Made by a program: the position numbers and the translations under genes
Notes under the pieces: model-generated
Told to the model about the DNA's origin: nothing
Database searches by the model: none
Seen by the model: the letters and a program-made list of their open reading frames with translations, nothing else
Shown: positions 50,925 to 60,213 of the stretch, in pieces
Layout of the letters: every line of letters starts with the position of its first letter
How positions within the stretch are numbered: the first letter of the stretch is position 1
DNA from: DASQYE01 sp036389675
Lineage (GTDB): Bacteria; Acidobacteriota; Blastocatellia; Pyrinomonadales; Pyrinomonadaceae
Direction: 5' to 3'
DNA length: 64,000 bases
Assembly: GCA_036389675.1 (NCBI GenBank)
Contig: DASVWI010000022.1
Coordinates: 3,110-67,109, forward strand

Positions 50925-51177
50925 CGAGAGCCCTGCGCCTTAAGCGTTCAAAGCGCCTTGGCCCGGCCCAACCTTTGACGATTACTGTTCGCCTTACGGC
51001 CTCAAATTTTTCAGATTGATCGTGCGCCACCCGCCCGAAAATGTTATCCTCTCGGCCTGTAGCGACGAAGCAGGGGCAGGGCGTTTCAGCCGACGCGTTA
51101 AAAGGCCCGCCCCGCTGATTGATCGGCTTGCGAACAGAACCTTCCCCGGTTGCTCCCTTAAATTTGTGGAGGCTCAC

Positions 51178-51879
51178 ATGCGACGCGCTTTCTGTCTGGT
51201 ATTTCCCATTCTTCTCCTTCTCGCCGCGACCATTGAGGGGCAGGAGCTTCGCTCTGCCAAAGACTATCTGAAGCGCGGCATCTCGCGCTTCAGCAAGGGC
51301 GACATCGAAGGCGCTATTGCCGACCACAACAAGGCGCTTGAGCTTAACCCGCGCTTCGCTGAAGCTCATTTCAATCGCGGCAAGGCGCTGCGGGCGAAGG
51401 GCGATCTGGACGCCGCGATTGACGATTACGAGAAGGCCATCGAGATCGACCCGCGCACGGCCAACAACAATCGCGACATCTCACAGGCTTACATCAACCG
51501 CGGCTACATCAGGTCTAACCAGTTGGATGTGGATGCGGCCATTGGCGACTACAATAAGGCCATCAAGTTCAACGCCAAGGACTCGGACGCCTACTTTAAG
51601 CGCGGGCGCGCGCTTTTAATCAAGGGCGATCTGGAAAGCGCGCTCATGGACTTCAATCGCAGCATCACGATTGATCCGCACAATCCCCTCTATTTTGCCG
51701 AGCGCGGGCTCACATGGATTCATCGCGGCAATGACGAAGAGGCCGAGAAGGATTTCGACAGGAGCATACGCCTGAACGGCGACACGAAGCTTTTTCTGGA
51801 ATGGCACATCATAGAGCTGGAGCTTCAGATCAAGGAGATGAAGCGACGCCAGGCAGCCATCCAACAAAGAATCGCCTGA
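51178..51879 (+). CDS. Secreted TPR protein
   Basis: 233 residues from the ATG at 51178, preceded by TGTGGAGG at ideal spacing. Signal peptide MRRAFCLVFPILLLLAATIEG. Then five or more TPRs in an unusually regular array: RGISRFSKGDIEGAIADHNK, RGKALRAKGDLDAAIDDYEK, RGYIRSN then VDAAIGDYNK, RGRALLIKGDLESALMDFNR and RGLTWIHRGNDEEAEKDFDR. A short coiled coil closes the protein. Scaffold in the periplasm; partner unknown. Confidence 0.85.
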   Translation: MRRAFCLVFPILLLLAATIEGQELRSAKDYLKRGISRFSKGDIEGAIADHNKALELNPRFAEAHFNRGKALRAKGDLDAAIDDYEKAIEIDPRTANNNRDISQAYINRGYIRSNQLDVDAAIGDYNKAIKFNAKDSDAYFKRGRALLIKGDLESALMDFNRSITIDPHNPLYFAERGLTWIHRGNDEEAEKDFDRSIRLNGDTKLFLEWHIIELELQIKEMKRRQAAIQQRIA

Positions 51880-51880
51880 A

Positions 51881-51966
51881 AGCAAGGATGAAGGCGGAAG
51901 GATGAAGTAAAAGCGATGTTGGATGACTCAATTAACGTAGCCACACTTTCATCCTTCATCCTTTCT
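51881..51966. repeat. GGATGAA heptamer palindrome, inverted copy of the one at 57002
   Basis: Fills the convergent gap 51880-51967. Bases 51901-51963 (63 nt) are identical to the reverse complement of 57002-57064, including the non-repetitive centre GTTGGATGACTCAATTAACG. Outer parts are also nearly identical. Confidence 0.88.
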
Positions 51967-51967
51967 C

Positions 51968-54490
51968 TTAATGCCCGCCGTTTCGTCCCGCCAGAGTGGC
52001 GATCAGTTTTGAGAGCCGGGCTAATTCGACCGGCTTCGTCAGATGCTCCTGATAGCCAGCCGAGATGGCGCGCCGCCGGTCTTCTTCCCTGACATAAGCC
52101 GTTAGCGCCACGGCTGGCAAGCTGCCCCCGTTCTGCTTCTGCTCCAAAGCCCGCACAGCGCGAATCAGATCATAGCCGTCTTCGCCGGGCATGCCGATGT
52201 CCGACACCAGCACGTCCGGTCTTGCCTGTTCAAGGGCGGCCAGAGCCTCGGCTGCTGACGAAGCGGTCGTAACACACGCCCCACACTGTTCCAGCGATTT
52301 ACGCAGCAGGTCGCGCGCGTCCTCATCGTTATCAACGACGAGGACTCTCACGTCCTGAAGCTGCGGCTCGCGGGCCGTGCCCGCAAGGTCTTCTTCTGAT
52401 TGGTAGGCGAAGACCTCATCGCCTGTCTCCTGTCGCACGGCCCTCACAGGCAGGTCTAAAATGAAAGTCGCGCCGCGCCCCTCTCCTTCGCTTTCTGCGC
52501 GGACGCTGCCGCCATGCATCTCGACCAGATGACGCACAATCGCGAGGCCCAGACCGAGCCCGCTGTGTGCCCTCGTGCTGGTGCTGTCGGCCTGCCGAAA
52601 GCGGTCGAACACGTAGGGCAGAAACTCCGCGTTGATGCCTTGGCCCGTATCGCTCACCACAATCTGCGTGTGCGAGTTAACGCGTTCGAGGCGCACGGTG
52701 ATGAGCCCCTCCTTCGGCGTGAACTTGACGGCATTCGAGAGCAGATTCCAGATGACTTGCTGCAAGCGATTGGCGTCGCCCCAGATCAGGCTGGCTTTGG
52801 GGTTTATAATCTTCTCTATACGAATCTGCTTGGCTTCGGCTGCCGGGTGGACGGAGGCTATGGCCGCATCGATCACTTCCTTGAGATCAAAGGGGCGAAC
52901 CGTCAGGCTGGATTTTCCTGTGATGATGCGCGAGACATCCAGTATGTCTTCGATAAGCTGCGCCTGCGCGTTGGCGTTGCGCTCGATGGTGGCGAGGGCC
53001 TGAGCGCGGGTCGCCTCGTCCAGCTTGCCTGACTGAAGCAGGCTGAGCCATCCGAGCACAGCCGTCAAGGGCGTGCGTAGCTCGTGCGAGAGAGTCGCCA
53101 GGAATTCGTCCTTGAGACGGTTGGAGGATTCGGCGGTGGCGCGAGCGCTGCTCTCAAGCTCGAAGAGCCGCACGTTTTCGATTGCCACCGCCGCCAGATT
53201 CGCCGCCATGCGAATCGCCGCGACGTGCTCTTTCGTATATGCCCCCAGCTCGTAGCTCTGCACCTCTATAGTTCCGACGATGCGGCCCATGACGGCCATC
53301 GGCGCGGCCATGGAAGACTGCGGCAACAGTCCGTTATCCACGCCGACCTTCACGCTCGGATGCCCGCGCGTCGCGGCCAGATAATCGTCCGTGATGATGA
53401 TCTCGCCCGTCCTGACGGCGCGGCTGTTCGGGCCGTCCGTGGTGATGGGCATCGGCGGCAGATTGGATACGTCGACCTCCGCGCCGTCGCCCCACGCGTA
53501 GGCGGCCCGACGCACATTTTGTTTCGGGTCGTAGAGGGCGATGAAGATTCCTATGCATGGCATGGAGGCGCATGTGAAATCCTGTAGGGCACGAAAGATC
53601 GTCCGAAGATCGCGCGCCGTCCCGAGCGCCTGTGCGAGCGGCGTCAGACGTTCGAGCAACCCTTCATATTCCGTGAGCGCGCGGCGCTCTGCTGCGCGCA
53701 AGGCTTCTTCCGCGCGCTGGCGCTCCGTCAGATCGGCGGAGACGCCGACGATGCCGACCATCTTTCCTTCATCATAGATCGGCGTGTCCGTGACCATCGC
53801 CGGAAAGGTCTCGCCGTCGCGACGCCGAACCAGCATCTCGCCCGACCAGCTCTTGCCGGACTTCAGGCTCGACATAATCTCCGCGGCCTGTCCCTGTGCC
53901 GTCTCCGTGGGGGTGATTTCGATGATGTTACGACCGAGCGCTTCGGCAGCGGGCCAGCCGTAGAGCCTTTCCGCGAACCTGTTCCAATAGGTGATGATTC
54001 CGTCCAAATCCGTGGCGATCACGGCTTGCTCGACCGTATCCAACAGGTGGGCCTGAAAACGTATCGTCTCTTCGACCTTCTGCCGCTCCGCGATCTGCTG
54101 CTCCAGCTCGGCCTGCCGCTGCCGTGCCGTTCGGGCATTGGCCTCCGCTCGCCGCCGCGCCCTGTGCATCTCATGGCTGAGCGATGAGCCGATGATGCCG
54201 ACGCTAAGATAGAGGGCGAGGCCGATGACGTGTGACGGGTCTTCGAGCGCCATTGCGTTAAGAGGTGGAAGGATAAAATAGACGGCTAAGACAGCACCGA
54301 GCAGGAGGGCCAGTATGGCCGGGCCAAGCCCGCAGGCCCATGCGACGAATAGCACCGCGAGATAGTATGTGACGTAAGGAGCTGTGTCGCCTATCACCGG
54401 ATTGAGCGACAGACGCAGGAGCGTCGCCAGAAGGACGCTCGCCACGGCGAGAGAATAGCGCAGACCGGGGGAACGGTTAATCACCTGCAT
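51968..54490 (-). CDS. Membrane hybrid histidine kinase, DUF4118-PAS-GAF-HisKA-HATPase-REC
   Basis: 840 residues. Four N-terminal membrane helices form a KdpD-like DUF4118 domain (about 10-110). A coiled coil (about 108-148: RARRRAEANARTARQRQAEL) follows, then PAS (about 145-265), GAF (about 285-440), HisKA with His in EFLATLSHELRTPLTAVLGW, ATPase with NLLSNAVKF and GLGLAIVRHLVE, and receiver with Asp in VLVSDIGMPGEDGY. The last three domains are close paralogs of those in the 43873 kinase. Stimulus unknown. It lies inside the segment bounded by the inverted 63-bp repeats. Confidence 0.93.
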   Translation of the reverse strand: MQVINRSPGLRYSLAVASVLLATLLRLSLNPVIGDTAPYVTYYLAVLFVAWACGLGPAILALLLGAVLAVYFILPPLNAMALEDPSHVIGLALYLSVGIIGSSLSHEMHRARRRAEANARTARQRQAELEQQIAERQKVEETIRFQAHLLDTVEQAVIATDLDGIITYWNRFAERLYGWPAAEALGRNIIEITPTETAQGQAAEIMSSLKSGKSWSGEMLVRRRDGETFPAMVTDTPIYDEGKMVGIVGVSADLTERQRAEEALRAAERRALTEYEGLLERLTPLAQALGTARDLRTIFRALQDFTCASMPCIGIFIALYDPKQNVRRAAYAWGDGAEVDVSNLPPMPITTDGPNSRAVRTGEIIITDDYLAATRGHPSVKVGVDNGLLPQSSMAAPMAVMGRIVGTIEVQSYELGAYTKEHVAAIRMAANLAAVAIENVRLFELESSARATAESSNRLKDEFLATLSHELRTPLTAVLGWLSLLQSGKLDEATRAQALATIERNANAQAQLIEDILDVSRIITGKSSLTVRPFDLKEVIDAAIASVHPAAEAKQIRIEKIINPKASLIWGDANRLQQVIWNLLSNAVKFTPKEGLITVRLERVNSHTQIVVSDTGQGINAEFLPYVFDRFRQADSTSTRAHSGLGLGLAIVRHLVEMHGGSVRAESEGEGRGATFILDLPVRAVRQETGDEVFAYQSEEDLAGTAREPQLQDVRVLVVDNDEDARDLLRKSLEQCGACVTTASSAAEALAALEQARPDVLVSDIGMPGEDGYDLIRAVRALEQKQNGGSLPAVALTAYVREEDRRRAISAGYQEHLTKPVELARLSKLIATLAGRNGGH

Positions 54491-54655
54491 CCGTCAAACT
54501 CCTTGATCGAAGGTACAGCGGAGAGCGGCGCGCCGCGGATGACTCCGAGCTTAAAGCTCTTTATCGTCGGCGAATCAGAGCAGAAGCGCGGAAACCCTTA
54601 TGTTGCCGGGCACATTACGAAAGCGCCGGGGCTCGCGGGCCGTGCTCCTCCCGAT

Positions 54656-55648
54656 TCAACGTGTGTATCCGGCTGGATGATCTATCTCTATGTTCGGCAT
54701 TTCCGACTTCACCTGTATGCGGTGGTATCCCTTCTTCGGGTGCGTCGAAAGATATGTGATCGCCATCTGACGGGCGAAAGAGACGCCGAGCTCGCGCAGG
54801 AAGGGGTCGAAGCTGACGGGCGCTCCCGTCCCCTGAAAGAAGGCCCGCCCGCCCGTCTCTTCCGAAAGCTTTTGCAGCGAGCCCAGAGCATTGCTGGTGA
54901 GGAGTTGATTGCGTGATGCTTCCAGCGTCACGGTCGGCACATAAAAAGAGTAGATGGCGACGCTGTTTCGCTGCGCCTCTTTGACGGCGCGCTCAAGGTC
55001 TATGCTCTGGCCCGGCGGCGAGCTATCGACCCCGCGCGAAACGTCCAGACCGTCCGTGACGACGAGCATCGCACGCCGACCGGCAGGCAGCGACTCGAAA
55101 CGCTTGAGCCCCTCGCGTATCTCGACGTAAGGGTTGAAGGGGGCGGCGCTCGCCGAGCCGATGGGGATGCGCAGCGCGTTCGCGGCCCGCTCAAGATCGG
55201 TCGTGAACTTCTGGCGCACCTGTAGCGAACCGCTTCTGATGTAACCGATCATCACGCGCGAGCCTCGCGGCAGACGACCGATGAACTCTTTCATCGCCTT
55301 GATCTCGTTGCCAATGGTCGGGACGACATCATCCTGTATCAGTATGGCGACAGAGAGGGGCGCATTGCTGATCGAGCGCACAGAGAGGACTCTCTGGACA
55401 TCGCCGTCCTCGCGCACGATGAAATCTCCGACCGGCGTAAGCTCCTGCTCCGGCCTTTTGCCGCGCTCGCGAATCGTAATCGGGATGGTCACCGTCTTGA
55501 CACCGCCGCGAGTCCCCTGCCCGCCGGCAGGGTCTTCATCCTCGACATTGCCTAAGCGTCTCTGCCCGCTCGCGGTCAATCCCGACGCCATGCAAATGAG
55601 CACGACGATAAACATGCTGCTTAAGAATCTTCTGTATTTTGTAGGCAT
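54656..55648 (-). CDS. Secreted VWFA-related protein (Acidobacterial TIGR03436-type)
   Basis: 330 residues from the ATG at 55648, which opens a signal peptide (MPTKYRRFLSSMFIVVLICMASG). Beta-rich N-terminal part with FIVREDGDVQRVLSVRSISNAP. Then a VWA-like domain (about 105-300) with SVAILIQDDVVPTIGNEIKA and RRAMLVVTDGLDVSRG. The MIDAS DxSxS is replaced by DDVVP, so metal-dependent adhesion may be lost. The TIGR03436 family is nearly confined to Acidobacteriota, which is the best taxonomic marker here. Probable role in envelope protein contacts. Confidence 0.82.
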   Translation of the reverse strand: MPTKYRRFLSSMFIVVLICMASGLTASGQRRLGNVEDEDPAGGQGTRGGVKTVTIPITIRERGKRPEQELTPVGDFIVREDGDVQRVLSVRSISNAPLSVAILIQDDVVPTIGNEIKAMKEFIGRLPRGSRVMIGYIRSGSLQVRQKFTTDLERAANALRIPIGSASAAPFNPYVEIREGLKRFESLPAGRRAMLVVTDGLDVSRGVDSSPPGQSIDLERAVKEAQRNSVAIYSFYVPTVTLEASRNQLLTSNALGSLQKLSEETGGRAFFQGTGAPVSFDPFLRELGVSFARQMAITYLSTHPKKGYHRIQVKSEMPNIEIDHPAGYTR

Positions 55649-55888
55649 TGATTTCCGGCCCTCTCCATTATGGCGGTGACAGACGGAATTATACATCCTG
55701 CCATGCATAAAGCGGATAGCCCGCGGACATATCTGCCGCGATTGGCTAAGGGCTGCCCGTCAGAGTATGATTTTGACTCGGACTTTGGCAGCCGGAGTGG
55801 AAATTCTCGTCAGTTGAGACGGGCGGCGCTTGACGGGCCTTGAAATGATTTTAAGAGGGCTTCGATTCTGAAAGAGATAGGAACTGCA

Positions 55889-56701
55889 ATGAGTGGAACT
55901 GGCTCGGGCTATGAAATCACAAAGGGAGACCGCCTCGTCGCTTCTCTGCTAAAGATTGCGCCGTGGCTCTCCTTCTTCATAGTCGCGCTGCCCGCCCCTC
56001 TCTTCTTTCTGCTGCGCTACTTCACGACGACCGGAGAGGCGGCCATCTATATCCTGCTCGCCCTCTCCTCGCTGGCCGTAGGCTCCATCGCGGGGCTGAT
56101 CGTGATGATCTCTCTTTTGATGTATCGCAGGTACTGGGCCAAGCAGATGCGCAATAAGCTGGCGGCTGATGGCGTCACTGCGGACGAACTGTCCTGGTTC
56201 ATGCCGGAGTTGACGACGGCTGAGCGGCGCGCTCTCAGGGAGATGGAGGCGCAGAACCCGCTGCTGGCAGACGCCTATCGCGAGACGTTGGCCCAAAGAG
56301 TGACGGCGGCTCGGGTCGTCGCCACGGCCAAGCGTGATCTGCTCAGCGTCGAGCGCCGCCTGAACCGCGTCTCTTATCTCAAAGGCACGGACACGACAAC
56401 CTTGCAGGGAGAGTTGCGCGCCGACCGCGCGCGTCTTGAACGCGCGCACCTTGAGGGACAGGAGCGGCGCGCCGAGGCAGAGGCCCGACTGCACACGATT
56501 GAAGCGGCGGCGACACGCGGCGCAAGCTGGACGGAGATGACTTTCGCCTTGCAGCGTTTGAGCACGGCGCGCGAGCATATTCCTCTGGGGCTGGAAGCCG
56601 CGCGGCTTGAGCAGCAGTCGCGTGAGGCAGTCGACAGGGAGATACAGGAGATGGACAAGCGCACCGCGCTCAGCGACGGAGGAACAGCAGGACATGAATG
56701 A
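55889..56701 (+). CDS. Membrane protein with coiled-coil tail, unknown function
   Basis: 270 residues. Two membrane helices (about 22-45 and 52-75) then a long charged helical region (about 85-265) with heptad-like Leu/Ala and many Arg/Glu residues (LLSVERRLNRVSYL, LRADRARLERAHLEGQERRAEAEARL). TAGGAAC lies before the ATG. It overlaps the next gene by 8 bp, so the two are translated together. I do not recognise a family; layout suggests a membrane-tethered scaffold or sensor arm. Confidence 0.65.
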   Translation: MSGTGSGYEITKGDRLVASLLKIAPWLSFFIVALPAPLFFLLRYFTTTGEAAIYILLALSSLAVGSIAGLIVMISLLMYRRYWAKQMRNKLAADGVTADELSWFMPELTTAERRALREMEAQNPLLADAYRETLAQRVTAARVVATAKRDLLSVERRLNRVSYLKGTDTTTLQGELRADRARLERAHLEGQERRAEAEARLHTIEAAATRGASWTEMTFALQRLSTAREHIPLGLEAARLEQQSREAVDREIQEMDKRTALSDGGTAGHE

Positions 56702-56990
56702 GGAACAGCCGCACACGACCGGTATCAGCCTGATACGCATGGACGAAGGCCGCTGGCGCGTCTTTATAGACGGCGCTGACATGGGCACATCGTTTCAATT
56801 TCCATGGGATGCGCTGCAATGTGCCTTCAACGGCTCTCTGACCGGCAAACCTCTGAATAACCTGCAAACCATAGAGATACAGGCGACCAACACCACAGAC
56901 CATCACCGCCTCGCGCGTATCCGCGCCGCGCAGGCAGAACAACGTGCCCTCCTCGCCGCCCTCCGCGGCATAGACGGCGATGGAATCTAA
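56694..56990 (+). CDS. Small cytoplasmic protein coupled to the preceding gene
   Basis: 98 residues from the ATG at 56694, which overlaps the stop region of the upstream membrane-protein gene. The N-terminal part is strand-rich (TGISLIRMDEGRWRVFIDGADMGTSFQFPWDAL). The C-terminal half is helical (HHRLARIRAAQAEQRALLAAL). No known domain. Coupling suggests it binds the coiled-coil tail of its neighbour (inference). Confidence 0.6.
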   Translation: MNEEQPHTTGISLIRMDEGRWRVFIDGADMGTSFQFPWDALQCAFNGSLTGKPLNNLQTIEIQATNTTDHHRLARIRAAQAEQRALLAALRGIDGDGI

Positions 56991-56991
56991 G

Positions 56992-57086
56992 AGCAAGGAT
57001 GAAGGATGAAGGATGAAAGTGTGGCTACGTTAATTGAGTCATCCAACATCGCTTTTACTTCATCGTTGCCGCCTTCATCCTTGCTT
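56992..57086. repeat. GGATGAA heptamer palindrome, inverted copy of the one at 51881
   Basis: Fills the gap between genes ending at 56990 and 57075 and extends into the 3' end of the minus-strand gene, supplying its stop. 57002-57064 is the exact reverse complement of 51901-51963. Confidence 0.88.
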
Positions 57087-57875
57087 TCTATAAACGCCGA
57101 GCTCAAGTCGTTCGGCGTAGCCTTCGGCGACGAGGGCCTGATTGCCGAGACCGGCATCGGGTCTTGAGAGTCCTGTCACCTTTGCCAGCTCGCCGCGCAG
57201 GGTCATACCCGCTCCATGCAGGAAGGCGCGCGCCACTTCGCGCAGGGCCACTTCGCGTTTGACCTTCGCGGCCAGCTCCTGCGGGAACCTGCCCTCGGCC
57301 AGCGTCCAGATATAGGTGAACCACGGCTCGTAGACGACTTCGCCCGGCACGACCTTCATCGCTCGTTGCAGCTCGTCCAGCGCGCGCGTAAAGCGTGCGC
57401 GGTCTGCAATCCCTGACGCCTGACGAAGATCGGCGGTCGCCATCTCCCACTCGCGCCGCAGCACTTTCAGAACGGCCCGCGCTTCCGTTGATAACACTTC
57501 GCTCTCATGTCTGCGCGCTACTCCCCAGAGCGCATTGAAATGTGGAACGAGTCTGGGCGCGATGAAGGTGGCGCGCCCCTTGGCGAGCTTTGCGTAGTAG
57601 ACGCGACCGCGCCGCATCACTTCATCTTTGATGCGCCATGTCAGGCTGCTCTCCGGGTCTTTCTGCACGTTGCGCGGCATGTGCGCGTCGCGCCGCCCGC
57701 ACACGGCTATGTAGAGAGAAGGGCCGGGCCGCCGCACATCCGTCATCGCCGCACAAAAGCCGACGCTCTCAACCAGCTTCTCGGCCTCTATCTCATTCTC
57801 CACGCGCAGCTCCTCCTCACGCCGCCACATACGGTCGCGATAGGCTTCGATCTCTTCCGGCAACGACTCGATCAT
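57075..57875 (-). CDS. AlkZ/YcaQ-related winged-helix protein (tentative)
   Basis: 266 residues from the ATG at 57875 (AGAGAGGG upstream); a longer frame to 57923 is possible. The sequence resembles the winged-helix DNA-glycosylase-like family related to AlkZ/YcaQ: SLYIAVCGRRDAHMPRNVQK, SLTWRIKDEVMRRGRVYYAK and FIAPRLVPHFNALWG. Three helix-turn-helix-like segments follow. The catalytic QxQ/QxD motif of YcaQ is not evident, so lesion-removal activity is doubtful. The C terminus ends Lys-Gln-Gly-stop, encoded by a heptamer element. Confidence 0.5.
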   Translation of the reverse strand: MIESLPEEIEAYRDRMWRREEELRVENEIEAEKLVESVGFCAAMTDVRRPGPSLYIAVCGRRDAHMPRNVQKDPESSLTWRIKDEVMRRGRVYYAKLAKGRATFIAPRLVPHFNALWGVARRHESEVLSTEARAVLKVLRREWEMATADLRQASGIADRARFTRALDELQRAMKVVPGEVVYEPWFTYIWTLAEGRFPQELAAKVKREVALREVARAFLHGAGMTLRGELAKVTGLSRPDAGLGNQALVAEGYAERLELGVYRKQG

Positions 57876-58205
57876 GACCCTCTCTTTTGAAGAGACGCCG
57901 CACCCTCGAAGGCGGCACATCAACGCTGGTTTCTGTCTGCTTCAATCATCTTCTCCGAGCCCCCTCGATCAGGTCAAGAAGAAGCGCGGCCTGTCATCAA
58001 ATTGACAGATCAGACCTTTGCAGACTGACCGGCTCGGTCACATTGCTCATCCCACCACGACCCGCCCCGACGGCGAAAACCTCAGAAAACCGGCCTTTTT
58101 CGCTTTCAAAGCGCGCGGCACATCGGTTGCTCCTCTGTTGGCGCGTGCGGAGTGCAATTCATCTGTGCGGACACCGAAAACTTTTCAAGTCTGACCGATT
58201 AAGAG
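57876..58205. other. Divergent intergenic region with a palindrome
   Basis: Between the AlkZ-like gene and the first subtilase. CTGTCA (57991-57996) and TGACAG (58003-58008) form a symmetric site with 6 bp between, a possible operator. A TTGACA at 58002-58007 lacks a good -10. No gene or RNA recognised. Confidence 0.4.
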
Positions 58206-60197
58206 ATGAGATCCATGAGAAACATCAGAATCACGACGAGCTTCCTGCTAACGGCCATTTTTCTACTGTGGTCTGTCGCGGGGTTTACGCCTGTGACGCA
58301 ACTGGACACCGAAGTCAGGGCTGCCGGCGGTGCGAAGGTATCCACAGACCTTCGCGACAAAGTCAATAACAATACTCCCGGCCAGATTCCGGTCGTATTC
58401 GTCACGCCGAGCACCCCGACCGCCAGCCTGCAAACCGCCATCACAAGCGGCGGCGGCGTCGTCAAGAGGAGCTTGAAGAACGTGCGCGAGCTGACGGCGA
58501 CTCTCCCCGCCGCTCAGGTTGACAAGCTTTCCGCCCGCACGGATGTGTCCTACGTTGCTCTGGACAGGCCGGTTAAAAAAGAGGGCCATCTTGAGATCAC
58601 GACCGGCGCTGATCAGGCGAGAAGCTACGGCAATTCCACGACGGGCACGATAAACGGCTCCGGCATCGGCATAGCCATTCTCGATTCGGGAATCGCCGCG
58701 AGCCATCACGCTTTCCGCGTGGACGGCGGCTCGACGAGCAGAATCGTCGCCAACGTCAGCTTCGTGCCCAACGATACGAGCACCGCAGACCCTTACGGCC
58801 ACGGCACGCATGTGGCGGCGATGGCGGCTGCCAATGAGCACGTCGCTAACGGCGCATACACAGGCATCGCCCCGAAAGCCAATATCATCAACGTCAGGGT
58901 ACTGGACGCTCAGGGCGCTGGCACATCTTCGGACGTAATCAGCGCCATCGACTGGTGCATCGCAAATAAGACGACCTACAACATCCGCGTCATGAACATG
59001 AGTCTGGGCACGACCGCCGTCGACTCATATCAGAATGATCCGCTCTGTCTGGCCGTCCGCAGGGCCGTCGACGCCGGCATAGTAGTGGTTGTCGCCGCCG
59101 GCAACGCCGGAAAAGATGCTAACGGCCAGAAGGTCTTCGGCTCGATCCATTCGCCCGGCATAGAGCCCTCGGCGATCACTGTCGGCGCGGCCAACACCTT
59201 CGGCACGGACGACCAATCGGACGATCAGGTGACGACCTACAGCTCGCGCGGGCCGACCCGCGGCTTTTACGTGGACGCGCTGGGCCAGAAGCACTACGAC
59301 AATCTGATTAAGCCCGACCTGATCGCTCCCGGCAATAAGATGATCGAGGCGGAAGCACCCAACAATGCCATTCTCGCCAGCGATCCTTCGCTCGATGCAG
59401 ACATCTCCAACCCCGATCATAAAATGATGTACATGAGCGGGACTTCGATGGCGTCGCCCGCTGTGGCAGGGGCTGCCGCCCTGCTCCTTCAGCGCAATCC
59501 CGGCCTGACTCCGAATATGGTCAAGGCGATTCTGGAATACACGGCGAACCCCGTCAACAATTTCAACACTTTGGAGCAGGGCGCGGGGCTTTTGAATGTC
59601 GAGGGCGCAGTTCGGCTGGCTGGCCTGATCCGGGCGAATCTCTCGACGACTCCCCCCGCGCTGGGCTCTCCGCTTCTGACCGCTTCTGCTCCCGCACAGA
59701 CCACCACCATCGCCGGTCAGTCTTTTCAATGGGGCGGCGGAATTATAGAGAGATGGACTTTCCTGACGGGCTCGAATCTGATCTTGAAGTACCAGAAGAT
59801 TTACGGCAACAGCAGCGTCAGCAGCTCAGGCGTTCTACTCTCCGACGGCGTGCTCGTCTCCGACGGCGTGCTCGTCTGTGACGGCGTACTTGTCTCGGAC
59901 GGCGTGCTCGTCTCCGACGGCGTGTTGCTTTCCGACGGCACGACTCTAGCCAACGGCACGCTTCAGGTGCTGGGGATAACGATGTCCGAAGGCGTGCTCC
60001 TCTCGGATGGAGTGCTTATCTCCGACGGCGTGCTCATCTCCGATAGCGTTACGAGTTCATCCGTAGCGAATACTTCACTGGCCCAATCTGTTATCAAGAG
60101 CGGCGACAGCTCCGGCTCCAGCATGAATAAGGTGGCGGACTTCACTGTTGATACGACCACGTCAACCTCCACCTCGGGCTCGACCAAAAGGAAGTAG
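58206..60197 (+). CDS. Secreted subtilase (S8) with C-terminal SDGVLV hexapeptide repeats
   Basis: 663 residues. Signal peptide about 4-28. Propeptide-like region (about 30-135, TDLRDKVNNNTPGQIPVVFV ... KLSARTDVSYVALDR). S8 catalytic domain with Asp in IAILDSGI, His in PYGHGTHVAAMAAA and Ser in SGTSMASPAVAGAAA. The oxyanion Asn region is VVVVAAGNAG. After about residue 540 come 12 in-phase hexads of consensus G-V-L-(V/I/L)-S-D (59829-60044), three of them degenerate. A Ser/Thr-rich tail closes it. A paralog follows 16 bp downstream. Confidence 0.9.
   Translation: MRSMRNIRITTSFLLTAIFLLWSVAGFTPVTQLDTEVRAAGGAKVSTDLRDKVNNNTPGQIPVVFVTPSTPTASLQTAITSGGGVVKRSLKNVRELTATLPAAQVDKLSARTDVSYVALDRPVKKEGHLEITTGADQARSYGNSTTGTINGSGIGIAILDSGIAASHHAFRVDGGSTSRIVANVSFVPNDTSTADPYGHGTHVAAMAAANEHVANGAYTGIAPKANIINVRVLDAQGAGTSSDVISAIDWCIANKTTYNIRVMNMSLGTTAVDSYQNDPLCLAVRRAVDAGIVVVVAAGNAGKDANGQKVFGSIHSPGIEPSAITVGAANTFGTDDQSDDQVTTYSSRGPTRGFYVDALGQKHYDNLIKPDLIAPGNKMIEAEAPNNAILASDPSLDADISNPDHKMMYMSGTSMASPAVAGAAALLLQRNPGLTPNMVKAILEYTANPVNNFNTLEQGAGLLNVEGAVRLAGLIRANLSTTPPALGSPLLTASAPAQTTTIAGQSFQWGGGIIERWTFLTGSNLILKYQKIYGNSSVSSSGVLLSDGVLVSDGVLVCDGVLVSDGVLVSDGVLLSDGTTLANGTLQVLGITMSEGVLLSDGVLISDGVLISDSVTSSSVANTSLAQSVIKSGDSSGSSMNKVADFTVDTTTSTSTSGSTKRK
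59829..60044 (+). repeat. 18-bp repeat array coding 12 hexapeptides
   Basis: Twelve consecutive 18-bp units encode GVLVSD-like hexads. Outer units are nearly identical at DNA level (GGCGTGCTCGTCTCCGAC); units 7-9 are degenerate but keep phase. Confidence 0.9.
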
Positions 60198-60213
60198 AAG
60201 GTAACAAGGGAAG

